Shown: positions 11,107 to 23,200 of the stretch, in pieces
Position numbering within the stretch: the first letter of the stretch is position 1
How the letters are laid out: every line of letters starts with the position of its first letter
Assembly (NCBI GenBank): GCA_013368445.1
Contig: JAACJO010000011.1
Coordinates: forward strand, 682,001 to 746,000
Direction of reading: 5' to 3'
From: Leucocoprinus leucothites
Taxonomy: Eukaryota > Basidiomycota > Agaricomycetes > Agaricales > Agaricaceae
DNA: 64,000 bases
Program-made: the position numbers and the translations under genes
Notes under the pieces: model-generated
Databases searched by the model: none
Told to the model about the DNA's origin: nothing
Seen by the model: the letters and a program-made list of their open reading frames with translations, nothing else

Positions 11107-13517
11107 ATGACTTATCAAACCCCTTCAGGTAGTGCTTCTGTGGAACGAAAGAGCATTGATGAGAAGATCGAGTCCTCCACCGAGAGTTCTTTCGCGCTGC
11201 ACGGCGGCGACGAGGCGCTCAGGCTCGTTGATGCCGAGAATGTAGTCAAGTTCAGCGAGGAATACAATTTAAAGTTAAGGCGAAAGCTGGTCAGTACATT
11301 AACGGCCATGATATACCCTGATGCCCTTATCTTGTCTCGTAGGATTGGGTGATACCCCCACTCTGTGCTTCGGTGTATTTTTCACAGTATCTGTGGGTTG
11401 AACGCCCTCTCTAATATTATGTCTCATGCTGATTTCGTGGCAAGGGATAAGACCTCGTTAAACTATGCAAGGTGGTGTTGTACGTCTCTTCGGATTATAT
11501 ATCCTGACCAGAATCTAGTGTTATGGGCTTTCCGATAACTGGCCAAGTCCGTTCTTGCATTCTGCGAGTCCAGATCCATGTATTGAACCTTTTTAGCATT
11601 ATAATCTTGTGTCAATGGCGTTCTATCTCGGTATGTCAGCCTACGTGAACCTGAACCTCTTATTCTCCCGCTCATCGCAACCCAGGGTTTCTCTCATGGG
11701 AGTTCCCAACCACCTACATTGCACAAAAGCTAAGAGTTGCTAAGTACCTTGGTCAGGACTCTCCTGTTCCAGATTTTATCAAGGACTCGCTGACTAGAGA
11801 GGCGAACAGGGGTCAATATCGTATTGTGGGGAATTATTCTTATGCTCCACTCAGTTGCAAATTCCTTTGGCGCATTCTTCGCTTTGCGTTTTCTCCTCGG
11901 TAATTATACTTATTCCTCCACTTCCAACAAGTAGCTGAAAGCATCCAGGAATGTGTGAATCTTGCGTCGCTCCCATCCTGATTTTGATCATATCTATGTT
12001 CTACAAAAAAAATGAGCAGGCAAGGCGTATTTCCTGGTTTTATGTCATGGTGAGCAACGTGATGCCTTCTCAGTCCCCGAGCTGATCTTGAACGCAGAAC
12101 GGTTTAACTATGATTTTTGGGGGGTTCGTTGCCTATGTACGTGCCTGTGTCGTCCATCAATTTGATCTATCACTTGAAAGCTTACTCGTTTGCCATGAAG
12201 GGTGTCTCATTTTATGATGGTCATAGAATAGCCCCCTGGAAGATCGTCTACATATTACTTGGAGGTCTGGCGATCATGGTTGGAATCTGTGTGCTCATTT
12301 GGTTGCCCGATTCTCCAGTATATGCTTCCTTCCTCACGCAGGAAGAGCGCATCGCTGCTTTGGAGAGAGTTCGCGATGATCAGGGTGGAACTGAAAACAA
12401 GGTCCTCAAAAAGCACCAAATCAAGGAAGCCATGACTGATATTCGGACTTGGCTTATTATCCTCACAACCTTCCTTAGTGAGCTGTTACTACCATTATCG
12501 TTGCCCATTTTTTCTTATGATGAGCGACCTAGCGAGTGTGCCTAACGGTGGCATCAGCAACTGTAAGAACATTTCATCGTTCGAGGAGAGAGAAGAATGA
12601 TAACCACTGCTTCTAGTCAGCAATCTCATCATCAAGAGTTTCGGGTACACGTAAGCGCCGATTACTCGACAGCATAGGTTCTACTTTAAACATTAATGGT
12701 TCAATTTCAGGACAAAACAGACGCTTATTCTTTCAACGCCAGGAGGCCTAGTCGCGGCCGCAATGACCCTTTTCTGTGGTTGGTACTCAGACAGGAAGGT
12801 AGGAGATGTGACCGTGCACCTTCTACGTATCGCTAACTAGCAAGTTTATAGAATGAACGGATGACACCTATTGTAATCGCTTTGATACCCACTATCCTAA
12901 GTGCAGGTTGGCTCACACGTATGTCTTTGGAATGAATGCTGAAGACCTGGTAGGTCTTCTAATTGGATTCAACCGCACTGGGCAGAAAGGGGTATTACTG
13001 TTCGGTTAGAAACCTACGCGTTCAATCTCAAGTAACTGAACAGGCGCTGATACATTCGTAGCGATCTACCTCAGCGGTACTTTTGGTAGTGCACTCTCAA
13101 CGGTCTATGCATATAATGCGAGTAATACGAGTGGTCATACCAAAAAGAGCACCATCAACGCCGTGACATTGGTCGCTTTCAGTGTTGGGAACATTGTCGG
13201 CTCAGAAATCTTCCAGCCAAAGGACGCACCAGATTACATTCCGGGAAAAATAGCAATCATGGTTCTTCTCTCTGCGCAACTAGTGGTCTCGTTCATCTTG
13301 CGTTGGGTCAACCTGCGTATGAATAAGAAGAAAGTGGCGCGTCTCGAGGGGCTCAAGAGGGAGCATGGGTGGACTGATGAGGACGTACAGAGGGAAAAGA
13401 ACAAACACGCATTCGCCGATTTGACAGATAGAGAGTGAGTTGTCACCAGTGCCATTTAGACATCTAGCACTCAAAATTTCATTATATAGGAACCCATACT
13501 TCGTATATACTGCCTGA
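11107..13517 (+). CDS. MFS transporter, allantoate permease (Dal5-like, ACS) family, 17 exons
   Basis: Seventeen short exons, all phase-consistent, join to 527 residues. The family signature runs through the whole protein. In order: DWVIPPLCASVYFSQYLDKTSLNYA (TM1), FLSWEFPTTYIAQKLRVAKYLG, then WGIILMLHSVANSFGAFFALRFLLG. Next come ECSCVAPIL-like ESCVAPILILIISMFY, RISWFYVMNGL, WKIVYILLGGLAIMVG and LPDSP. The last are SVPNGGISNFSN and NTSGHTKKST, with the C-terminal FADLTDRENPYFVYTA typical of Dal5/Tna1-type anion:cation symporters. It should sit in the plasma membrane and import an organic anion such as allantoate, ureidosuccinate, nicotinate or a small peptide; the substrate cannot be read from sequence. 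Start is the ATG opening MTYQTPSG, after which a cytosolic Ser/Glu-rich leader precedes TM1. GATAAG sites upstream suggest nitrogen regulation. No lesion seen. Confidence 0.9.
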
Positions 13518-13692
13518 TTGTATTCGAATTCGAGATAATGTAGCATAATTTTCTCGTACAATTTTACTGTCGCTCATGATGGAATGGACCTGACTGTTTC
13601 AGATATTCAAAGCATTGTCACTGTACAAGATCATGGAAGGGTGCATTACAGCCATAGATAGGCGACATATAGTACAAGAAGCTCGTGCGAAC

Positions 13693-14565
13693 TCAGTATT
13701 GCGACCGAAACATGAACTGGAAACTGTATTGCTTGGTGTCAGGATCCCAATGAGACCAATTCCAGTAGCCTGCATCGTCGGTCTCATCTTCGATCTCACG
13801 AGCAGGGATGCGGAAAGCAATAGTCTCATAAGGTTCCGCGGCAACCTATTTTAGGTGAGTAATCTTGCTTCAATACTCAGAGGGAAAAACATACAATGAG
13901 ATATTGGTAGGCCTTGTTAGGTGGCTCTCGTTTTTGCTCCCAAGCGCTCATGAACCGCCTACGAGGCACCACCCCCTCTTTAATCTGGGGAAGATGCACT
14001 TGTACCATCATTCCCTCTTTCCCTGTGTCTCTGTCCCGGACCTTCGTAACGCGGTAACCGGGCCTGCCAATTTTCAGAAAGACTTTTCGTTGTACACTGC
14101 TTTGTGCAGGTGCAATCATGAGCTGTGTCTCTTTGGCGTCGCGGGCGGCACGTCGAGCAAGATTAGTTTGATGCTTCTTGCCTTGTGTGTGGGCGAGGTA
14201 AGAGCCCTCATTGGTATGGAGTGTCAAACAGAGACGACATTCCAGGGAACCAAGATGATTCCGTAGAATATATGGATCCTAAAGATGGATGAGGCATAAG
14301 GCACAAAACGAAAGTAAGTCATAGGGAATGTACCTTTGCCAAGTCAATAGTCTCTAAAGCGAGCTTCCTCAGGCGCTCACGTCTGTCAACATTCGTCTCT
14401 GAGGCTCCAGCAACACCACCACCGCCGAATTTTGACCCAACACGGTTCTGTTGGACATCAGTTGGTATCTCGGGCGAAATTGTCAGAGTACACTACAGAC
14501 CTGGTAATCTATTGCACAGGTTGTCAGTTAATGAAGAAAACGCATAGGAATAAGTACGCACCCAT
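13693..14565 (-). CDS. SF3A2: Splicing factor 3A subunit 2 (SF3a66/Prp11)
   Basis: Five exons on the reverse strand (14562-14565, 14501-14508, 14334-14447, 13895-14278, 13693-13845) encode 220 residues. The protein starts MDYQNRVGSKFGGGGVAG and continues NVDRRERLRKLALETIDLAK, DPYILRNHLGSLECRLCLTLH. It then contains the matrin-type zinc finger C-x2-C-x12-H-x5-H in a near-invariant NEGSYLAHTQGKKHQTNLA block. GRPGYRVTKVRD, FMSAWEQKREPP, AAEPYETIAFRIP and the C-terminal WSHWDPDTKQYSFQF complete the family pattern. SF3A2 is part of the SF3a complex of the U2 snRNP and is needed for prespliceosome assembly in the nucleus. The start is unusual: only ATGG lies in exon 1 and exon 2 is 8 nt. The upstream neighbour RRP5 is divergent (231 bases apart); the MFS gene is convergent. 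Confidence 0.93.
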
Positions 14566-14796
14566 CGTGGTTGGCTTGTGTAAGGGAAAGGTGAGTGAGA
14601 AGGCGTTGAAACTTGAAAGTGACGAGAACGTGCCCAAAAGCGATTACGCTGATGTAAGCAGTGCATCTGAGATCCAGCGGCCCGATCATCACAACAAAAA
14701 ATCAGACTGGTCCTACAGGCCCTCAAATCGTTGCTGCTCACCCAACCAGTCGTATCTCACACTTCATCGTGTGGAATTATCCAGCTTCGTTCTGCC
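14566..14796. promoter_or_regulatory. Bidirectional promoter between SF3A2 and RRP5
   Basis: Divergent ATGs at 14565 (minus) and 14797 (plus) are 231 bases apart, so two housekeeping RNA-processing genes share one compact control region. No TATA box is evident. Confidence 0.5.
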
Positions 14797-17700
14797 ATGG
14801 CCGTTCATAAACGACCACTTGACGATGCGTCCTCAAGTCGAAAGGCCAAGAAGACCAAAGCCAATGAAAAACCAGCAAATAAGGGAGCCAAGGTCGAAAA
14901 ACCCAGTGCACTTGTAGCAGAGGAAGTGGATTTTCCTAGAGGGGGTGGAACATCCTTCACGCCATTGGAAGTGAAAACCATTCGGGCTGAAGCAGTAAAA
15001 GAAGCCGATGAGGCTTTGTTCAAGGTGTGCACTCCGATTATGGCTTGTAAACACAAGGATCAATGTCATCTCCCAGGAAGCCCGAGAGGAAAGACGTAGT
15101 AAGAAGGGGTCAAAACAATCCACTAAAAAGGACACTATAAAGTCTTCCGAAAAGGCCGAGCTCGTTCGGATTGAGCATTTGAACTACAAGGTGCGCTGCG
15201 TCTTCCAGTGAGAAATAACTTTTTTCTAATGTCTACCAGCGAGTCTTTGTTGGAATGAAGATTCTTGGCCAAATCGTATCCATTATACCACTTGGATTGA
15301 TCATATCTTTGCCGAACCAGCTTTACGGCCACGTTCCAATCACTCAAATATCATCTCAGTTTACCAGCCTTTTGGAACGCTTTGATGCCCAGGACGAAGA
15401 CTCGAACGCGGGTGAATCCGACGAAGAAGAGGAGGGAGTACGATTGCCCGACCTGTATGAGATGTTTCATGTTGGCCAGTATGTGCGAACCGTGGTTACA
15501 AATGTCCATGCGGCTGGGGTGAGTGATATGAGTGGGCTTGGGAAGTTGAGAGACGATTTGGCCAAGGCGAGCAAGCGCGTGGAACTCAGCCTAGTTCCAG
15601 AGAAGGTGAATGTTGGTGTACAAAAGGTTGATCTCAAGGGTGGTTTCGTGAGTATTGGTCGAATTCGATGCTGGCCACGGATCTGAAGTTCACCCTAGAC
15701 ACTATCTGCTGCCGTGAAAAGTATCGAAGACCACGGCTATACTCTCGACATGGGTGTCCCGGACGTGTCTGGTTTCCTCTCATTTGAAGGTAGTGGTCCC
15801 AAGCTAAGCATCGGTCAAGTTGTCGACGTCGTCATTACCAAGGTTTCGAGTAATGGACGTGTGTGCAGCGTTAGTCTGGATAGTGAAAAACACTCAAACT
15901 CTTTCGTGAGTTTTACTTTACCCTCTGCATTTCTGAGTTTCATATTGTATAATAGCTCTCTGAGATCTCTTCCGTCAACTCGGTGCTCCCTGGTACTCTT
16001 GCTCAATGCCTTGTCACGTCAATCAGCCCCGATGGAATCAACTTGCAAGTCGTTGGGTTCTTTGAGGGGACTGTGGATTTATTTCACCTTCCTAAAAACC
16101 CCGAAAAACCATTCAAGGTCGGCAAGAAAGTCAGGGCGCGGATTCTTTATAACTATTCGACGTCTCCACCCAAATTCGCATTGGCGCTGTCGGAGTATGT
16201 GATCCACCTACGACCTCGATTGGTCTCGTCCGGCGAAGGAGAAAACACCCTGCAAGAAGCCTATCCAATCGGTACAGTCCTTGATGGAGTGAAGGTGCTT
16301 CGCGTAGAGAAAGAACGCGGCCTCATCGTTGAAGTAGGAAACGAACAGGAGGGATTTGTCCATGTACGTTACTCGCCGTATTGCAGGTTCTGTGAGCTTA
16401 ATCTGACGAGATATATCTAGATATCCCACCTCTCTGATGACCATGTCCCTTCACTCACATCTACGGGTCCCTGGAAACCTAGTACAATCCACCGTGCTCG
16501 TGTCACTGGCTACTTTGCATTTGATGGACTCTTGCAATTATCTCTCAAACCTTCTGTCTTGGAGCAAAAATACATTCAAGTTGCAGACGTGGAGGTTGGG
16601 GAAGTCGTGAAGGGTACAGTCAAGAAGCTGACGGACTCAGCACTTTTTGTTACGCTGTCCGGAAACATAGATGGCGTTGTCTGGCCTAATCATTATGCCG
16701 ACATCAGACTTAAACATCCTGGAAAGCGGTTCAAGGTCGGAGCTAGTATTAAATGCCGGGTAAGCGTATCCTGCTCTCGGGTAGTGTGCAAGCCTCATAC
16801 ATTGTCAGGTCCTTCTTGTCGATCCCGAGAGAAAACGGATAGCCCTCACAGCCAAGAAGACACTTCTAGATTCGCAGTTACCCGTACTCTCGAGCTTGGA
16901 GCATGTTCGAGTTGGTATTGTAGCGCACGCGGTTGTCTTCAAGGTCCATGAAAAGCATCTTCTGGTCGAGTTCTACAACAACTTGAAGGCAGTTGTTCCC
17001 CAAAAAGAAGTCAGGTATGGCAATACTTCTTTTTGTGAAATCACATTTTTAATTGCCCCTCGGGCAGTGAAACTCCTGTCGCTAATCCAGGAGAAGCTTT
17101 CCCCATTGGCAAGGTTGTCAAAGTTCGCATAATCACTGTCGAGCAGCAGCAAGGGCGCATTGTTGCAAGCATTCGTCAGGCATCCCCTACGTTCGACTCT
17201 GCAGTTACCGATATCAGCGAAGTTGAAGTCGGCAATATCGTCGAGGGAACGATCAAGGAGATCCACAAAGATAACGCCATTCTTCTCCTTGAGCCTACCC
17301 GTATTCGGGCATTGCTTTCTCTGAAAAATCTGGCCAATCATCGAAGCATTAGTCTTCCGCAGCTGAAGAACGAGCTAACGGTTGGCGAGAAGCTGTCGGA
17401 GCTGGTAGTCGTCACTAGAAACCCAGAGAAGAGTTTCGTGATTGTGGCTAACGCACCGAAGGCAAAGGCCACCTTACCAGGGAAGAACTCATTGACTATT
17501 GACAGCATTGCTGTTGGTCAAATCGTCGGTGGGCGTGTCACTCGACACACACGACATGGAACTCTGGTGAAGGTTACCACTCACATCGGTGGTATTATCC
17601 ACCCAACAGATGTCTCAGATAACTTCGATGCTGGAAATCCCTATCCTGCTATTGACTCACTCGTAAAAGCTGCGATTGTGAGTGTGGACAAAGACAAAAA

Positions 17701-19902
17701 ACAAGTCGTCCTTTCGACGAGACAGTCAAGGCTTCGCCCGGGCCAAGCAACACAAATCGTGGACAGGGAAATTAACCAGATATCTGATTTGGCTGTGGGC
17801 GATACGGTTAGGGGTTTCATCAAAAGTGTAGCTGAGCATGGGCTATTTGTGACCATCGGGCGAAATGTCGATGCTCGGGTGCAGATCCGTGAGCTTTTTG
17901 ATGAAGTAAGTTTCACCTTGGTCACCAAGATGGAGGTTTTCTCATGATTTCTTAGTTCGTGAAAGATTGGAAGCCGCGATTCCAAGCGAACCAGTTGGTC
18001 AAGGGTCGCATCCTAAGGTATGGTTTCCGGTTTTGATTTGTAATCCGACTCTAAAATGGAAATGCTTCGACAGTGTGGACACAGAGAATAAGAAGGTCGA
18101 GCTCACATTCCGCTCTGGGGATCCAGCCACCCGCCAAAATGAAGCTCAGACGAAACGTTCGCCGTCAGACCTTCGTGAGGGTGAAAAAGTTGATGGTATT
18201 GTGAAACGGATTGAGGATTATGGGCTTTTCATCCAGATAGAGGGAAGTAAGCTGAGTGGCCTGTGCCATAAATCTGAAGTGAGTCGTTGCATGCTATGCT
18301 CTAGTGCTAAACTGATACCAAACTATGCAGCTCTCGGACAACAAAGATGCTGATGTCAGTGTCGCCCTTCAGAATTTCCGTGAGGGCGATCGTGTCAAGG
18401 CCGTTGTTATTGGTGTCGACAAGAAACGCATCTCATTTAGTCTAAAGCCTTCACATTTCTCTCAAGAGGAGCTTGCAGAGGAAGGTGAGGAAGACGAATC
18501 TGATGGTGATGAAGATCATAGGGCACCGGGTCCTTTTGGAGTCGTGGATGCAGCTATGATGGATGATGGAGACGAAGATGTGGAGATGCAATCAGCCGAG
18601 GAAGATTCTGCTGAAGAGGATGAGGGAGAAGATGCAATGCAGGTTGATGAAAGTGTTGCTACTCAACTGTTCCATCGCTCCAAAAAACCGGACAAGAGCG
18701 CCGAAGCTTCAGCAGCACCAGCACCAGTTCTATCCTTGGGTGGTGGTTTCAAGTGGCATGGCATGGACGAACCGCAAGAAGCAGATGGGACTGAAGACGA
18801 TTCGTCGGACAGCCAAGATGAACACGACGAAGATCATCAATCCCGCAAGAAGAGGAAAAAGAAGCGCAAAGAGATTGAGCAAGATCTGACGGCAGAACTT
18901 CATACCAAAACTCCCGAGTCCAACGCCGACTTTGAACGCGTACTTCTTGGATCGCCCAACTCGTCATATGTCTGGATCCAATACATGTCCTTCCAACTTC
19001 AGCTTTCTGAGATCGACAAAGCTCGGGAAATTGGTAGAAGAGCATTCAAGACGATAAACTTCCGCGAAGAGCAAGAACGTTTGAACGTCTGGATTGCACT
19101 CCTTAACCTTGAAAACGCATATGGTACTGACGAGTCCCTGGACGCGACCTTTAAAGAAGCAGCCCGGGCAAATGACTCAAAAACCATTCACCTTCGCCTT
19201 GCATCCATCTTCGAGCAGTCAGGAAAGCATGGCAAGGCTGTAGAGCAATATCAAAAAACGTGCAAGAAGTTTGGTGCAAGCTCAAAAGTCTGGACTCTGT
19301 TCGCCGAGTTTCATCTCAAGGCCGGTCACATTGAAGAAGCGAGAAAATTGCTTCCTCGTAGTTTCCAGAGTCTTGAAAAGCGCAAGCGTAAGATTTCCCT
19401 CTATTTTGTCTTCGGCAGCCAAGTGGCTCACCTTTATCTTTGTCCTTAGATATCAAAACGGCATCTAAGTTTGCTCAGCTAGAGTACAAACACGGCGATC
19501 CCGAGCGCGGTAAAACGATCTTCGAAGGCATCGTGGATTCTCATTCCAAACGTTGGGACATCTGGTCAATATACATCGACATGGAAGCGGGTCAAAAGAA
19601 CATCCAGGGTATCAGGTAATACTTTATTTTCTTCATAGGCCAGACTTGAACTCACCATATCTTCAGAAATCTCTTCGATCGCATCTTAGCCCTCAAAATG
19701 ACCAGTCACAAGGCCAAGTAAGTGTATTCAACAGATACATATATTTATATCAGAAATTCTAAGCACAAACGTTCGTTACTTTAGGTCGTTTTTCAAGAAG
19801 TGGCTCGAAATCGAGCGGAGGATTGGTGATGAGGAGGGTGCCGACACAGTCAAGCAAAAGGCTATTGAGTGGACTCAGAAAGCAGCAAATGATGCATCGT
19901 AA
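14797..19902 (+). CDS. RRP5: rRNA biogenesis protein Rrp5 (S1 repeats plus HAT repeats)
   Basis: Fourteen phase-consistent exons join to 1468 residues. The N-terminus has a basic leader and the Rrp5 hallmark DFPRGGGTSFTPLEVK. The first two thirds are a string of S1 RNA-binding domains, for example GYTLDMGVPDVSGFL, GTVDLFHLPKNP, GLFVTIGRNVDARVQI and GLFIQIEGSKLSGL. An acidic linker (EEGEEDESDGDED and later DEDVEMQSAEED) and a Lys-rich patch precede the C-terminal HAT repeats (VWIQYMSFQLQ, KVWTLFAEFHLKAGHIEEAR, RWDIWSIYIDMEAG). Rrp5 acts in the nucleolus in both 18S and 5.8S/27S processing; the S1 half and the HAT half serve different cleavages. Length is a little shorter than yeast Rrp5, within fungal range. 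It converges on the kelch gene 316 bases downstream. Confidence 0.94.
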
Positions 19903-20218
19903 TAATAATTATGGCGAGAGTCAGTTAATAACAACAGCGCTGTGGGCTGCCCTTTTTTAATAAAGAGAGAGAGCGTATATCTGTAAGATGAGAAAATGGG
20001 ATGAATCATGACACCAGGTAAAGCATAGAGGAGGAATCAAAGAGAATATTAGAGGGGGGGAGGGTTACGGACACAAAATCCAAGCGAGTGACTGATACCA
20101 AAAATACGTGGTTAACAAACAAAAAGGTGGTGTTCGAAGGGTATATACAAAAGAGGGATACATAGATCAGCAAGAAGAGGATGCGGAGGAAAAGGGACTA
20201 AAGGAGGGGAAGGGAGAC
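19903..20218. other. 3' intergenic space between convergent RRP5 and kelch gene
   Basis: 316 bases of A/G-rich sequence (several gag/aga and poly-A runs on the plus strand) that should hold both 3' UTRs. No gene seen. Confidence 0.5.
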
Positions 20219-23200
20219 TCAAGGTCGTGGTGTCAAGGGGTTGGAGTCATTCTCGAGTTCACTCAGCTGCCTTCGGTGGCTTAATGAGCTCGAAGCAGCC
20301 ATATGCCGCTGCCAATCATCCAGCTCACTCGAAAAATGTTCATATGCCAATGCATGGTCAGAATCCGACATGCTTGTCCGCTGGCCAGAGATCCCGGATA
20401 TAGGCCGGTTACCGAAATCTGGGCGATCGACATCAAGAAGAAGCTCAATCTTGTGCGAGAGCTGTTCGTTTTCTCTCCGCAAATCAGCATTTTCGTTGTT
20501 GAGCTTCTCCAGCAGCGTTTCGCTGTGGCCACCGCGAGCAATGACAAGAGACTCCTTAAGTCTCTCGACATCATGTTGAAGCTCTTCGACCTGGCTGAGG
20601 CGGTCGTCAGACTCACGCTGCGACACAACGAGCTTATCACGGAGAAGTTCGATGTCCTTCTCCAAAGCTTCGACGCGGGAGCGGAGTTCTTTATTTTCAG
20701 AATGTAGACGCTGTGCTTGCCGTTGAGCCTCAATAAGCTGCCTCGACAGTTCATCTTCTGATGGCGTTGTTCTGCCATTGACGCTGCGCATCGGTCGTCC
20801 ACTTCGAGCGATTTCGAGATCAGCCGAAAGTTGAGTGTTGACAGATTTCTGTTTGTTCAGCTCTTCGCGCATCTTCCTCATCATCTTCTCGGTGCCCCTA
20901 AATGTCAAGAAGGACAAAAAAGAAGTTAATCAGATCTTCAATCACATCAGGAACCCCGAGGAAGAACTCACTTGACATAGTGCACAGCAAGACGATAATC
21001 TTCCTCCATCTGCCGAATCTGCGCTGCATGATTCTGCTCTGCTTCGGCCAATTTCCGCTCTACTTCCTGAACGCGCAGGTCCGTATCACCATCCCCCAAC
21101 TCATTTCTCGAATTTGACCGCACCCGATCCAATTCGCTCTTCAGCATGTTCACCTGAGTTTCTGCATCCCTTGTCCTCCTCAACACCTGTGTCAGCTCTC
21201 TCTCCGCGTTTTCGTGCAGTCTCGTTTTCTCTGCCAGTTTTGTCTCTAAATCTAGGACGACAGGCGAAGGTGAGGCATGTGATCGAGACGACGACCGGAG
21301 CTCGTCCTCATCCACGCTAAGGCCATTCTCATTGAGATAATTGCGGAGGGTATGGAGCTTCATATTCGCAGCCAATGCATCCCTGACCTTCTCCTGTAGG
21401 GACATATCCCGCTCGGAGAGATCCTTGCGGAGCTTGCCAGCATCAGACAGTGCACTCGATAGTTGTCCTCGGAGGTTCACCACAAGGGCCCTCAATGAAA
21501 CTTGCTCCGTCTTCTGCTCCAGCACACGTCTCTTCTCCTCTTCCCATTGACGATGAGCATCATCGGCTTTATCATCGGCCTCCTTCAGTCTCGATCTCAA
21601 ATTCTGCGCCTCCGCCTCTAGTGCCTGCACCTTTGCATCATACCCACGCACGATCCTATCTTCATCCGTCTTCATATCTCTATGTGTATCCAACAACTGT
21701 CCCAGACTTCCAGTTGTGAACGCTCTCAGTGCATCAGCCTCTTCGCGAGACTTCGCCCACGAGAGCTCAACATCTGTTAGCCGTGCCCGGGCAGTATCCG
21801 CCTCGCTCGTCAACGTCTCGATTTCACCCTTCATTTCCGCTACAGTTTGTTCCAACTCTTTGATCTGTTCCTGGGCTCGCTGATACTGTGCATCCACTTC
21901 TTCTGCACGACCCGAGGCAGCATGTAAGGCATCCCTAGCCTGCTCAAGTGCTCGAATGTGTTGATCCCTCGCCCGCGTGAGTTCCTCGACCTGCGATCTG
22001 AGTGTGACTTCGTCTGCATCTTTCTGCTCCAGTATTGAGCTCTGAGCGACATATCGATCGCCATGTTCACGGTGTTTGAGCTCAATGACCCTATACTTCT
22101 CTTGGAGCTCAGTATATGACTGCACGGTGCGTTTATGGGCTTCCTCCATCATATCAGCTCGTTTGAGAGCATCATCGACGCGGACTTCAGATTGTTGGTA
22201 GAGTGAAGTCTGGAGAGCAAGTGAATCATTGAGTTCACCAAGCTTGCGATCCTGTGTCCATCGTTCACTCATGAGGTTGGTCATGCTTTGTTCGAGATAG
22301 GCAATACGATCGCGTTCTATCCGTGATACCTCGGCTTCGTTGTTAGCTTCGAGGGCAGCCAGTTTCGAGCGATAGTATGCAGCTTCTTGTGACGCGCTGC
22401 TCTTGAAAAGCTCGGCCTCGGCAATGCGCTCTGAAGCCTGCTTGGCCTGCTCAGCCATAGCAGCCTAATGTGAACCACGAATGTCAGCTTCTCCATTAGT
22501 TTCAACCCGTAAAAATTTTTGCCTTACCTGGACCTCCGCTCTAAACTGCTTGAATTTAAATAGGAGCTCAGCACGGTCATTGTCACTTCCCTCAAGTCCA
22601 CCAACCCCACCGACAATCAAATCCGGAGTCGCCTGTCTATCCGACAACACATATCCCGCCTTTGTCGCTTTTGATAGCGCCTCTTTCATCCACGACATCT
22701 GCCTCTTCAGCCCATCCAATTCCATATCCTTCGCCTTCAAGTCCTTTACCAAATCCGCGGCAACGCTACCCACAGATCCATTCCCACCACGAGGGAAACC
22801 ACCATTCAGCGCAGGTGATGATCCATTCTGTTGCAACGTGGAATAGTTGACAATGGGGGAAGCGCGCCCTGCAATGTTCATGGTTGCTGGAGACATACGT
22901 CCAGTGACGGCAGACATGGCAGGCGACCCCCGCCCTGCGGCACCAGAACCATTCATACCCATTGACACGCCAACAAGATTTGGTTGTCGTCTTGCTTCGT
23001 GCAGTTCGCCGTTTGGCGAAACTGTCCGGCTGGCAGCTCCACTTTGAGGGCTCATTGCACGATTGGCAGCTTGCTGTTGGCGAAGTTGATCTGGAGACAT
23101 CGCACGATCGCGTTGTGAATGTGTTTGAGAATGAGAGTCGGCGGTTCCGGCTTCCATACTGCCTTCGGTACTTTCATCTTCTCGCCGAGGTCGCATTGGC

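Noticed and set aside
20241..20707. Plus-strand open frames of 112 and 134 codons over the kelch gene
   Set aside because: They are shadows of the coiled-coil coding exon on the other strand.
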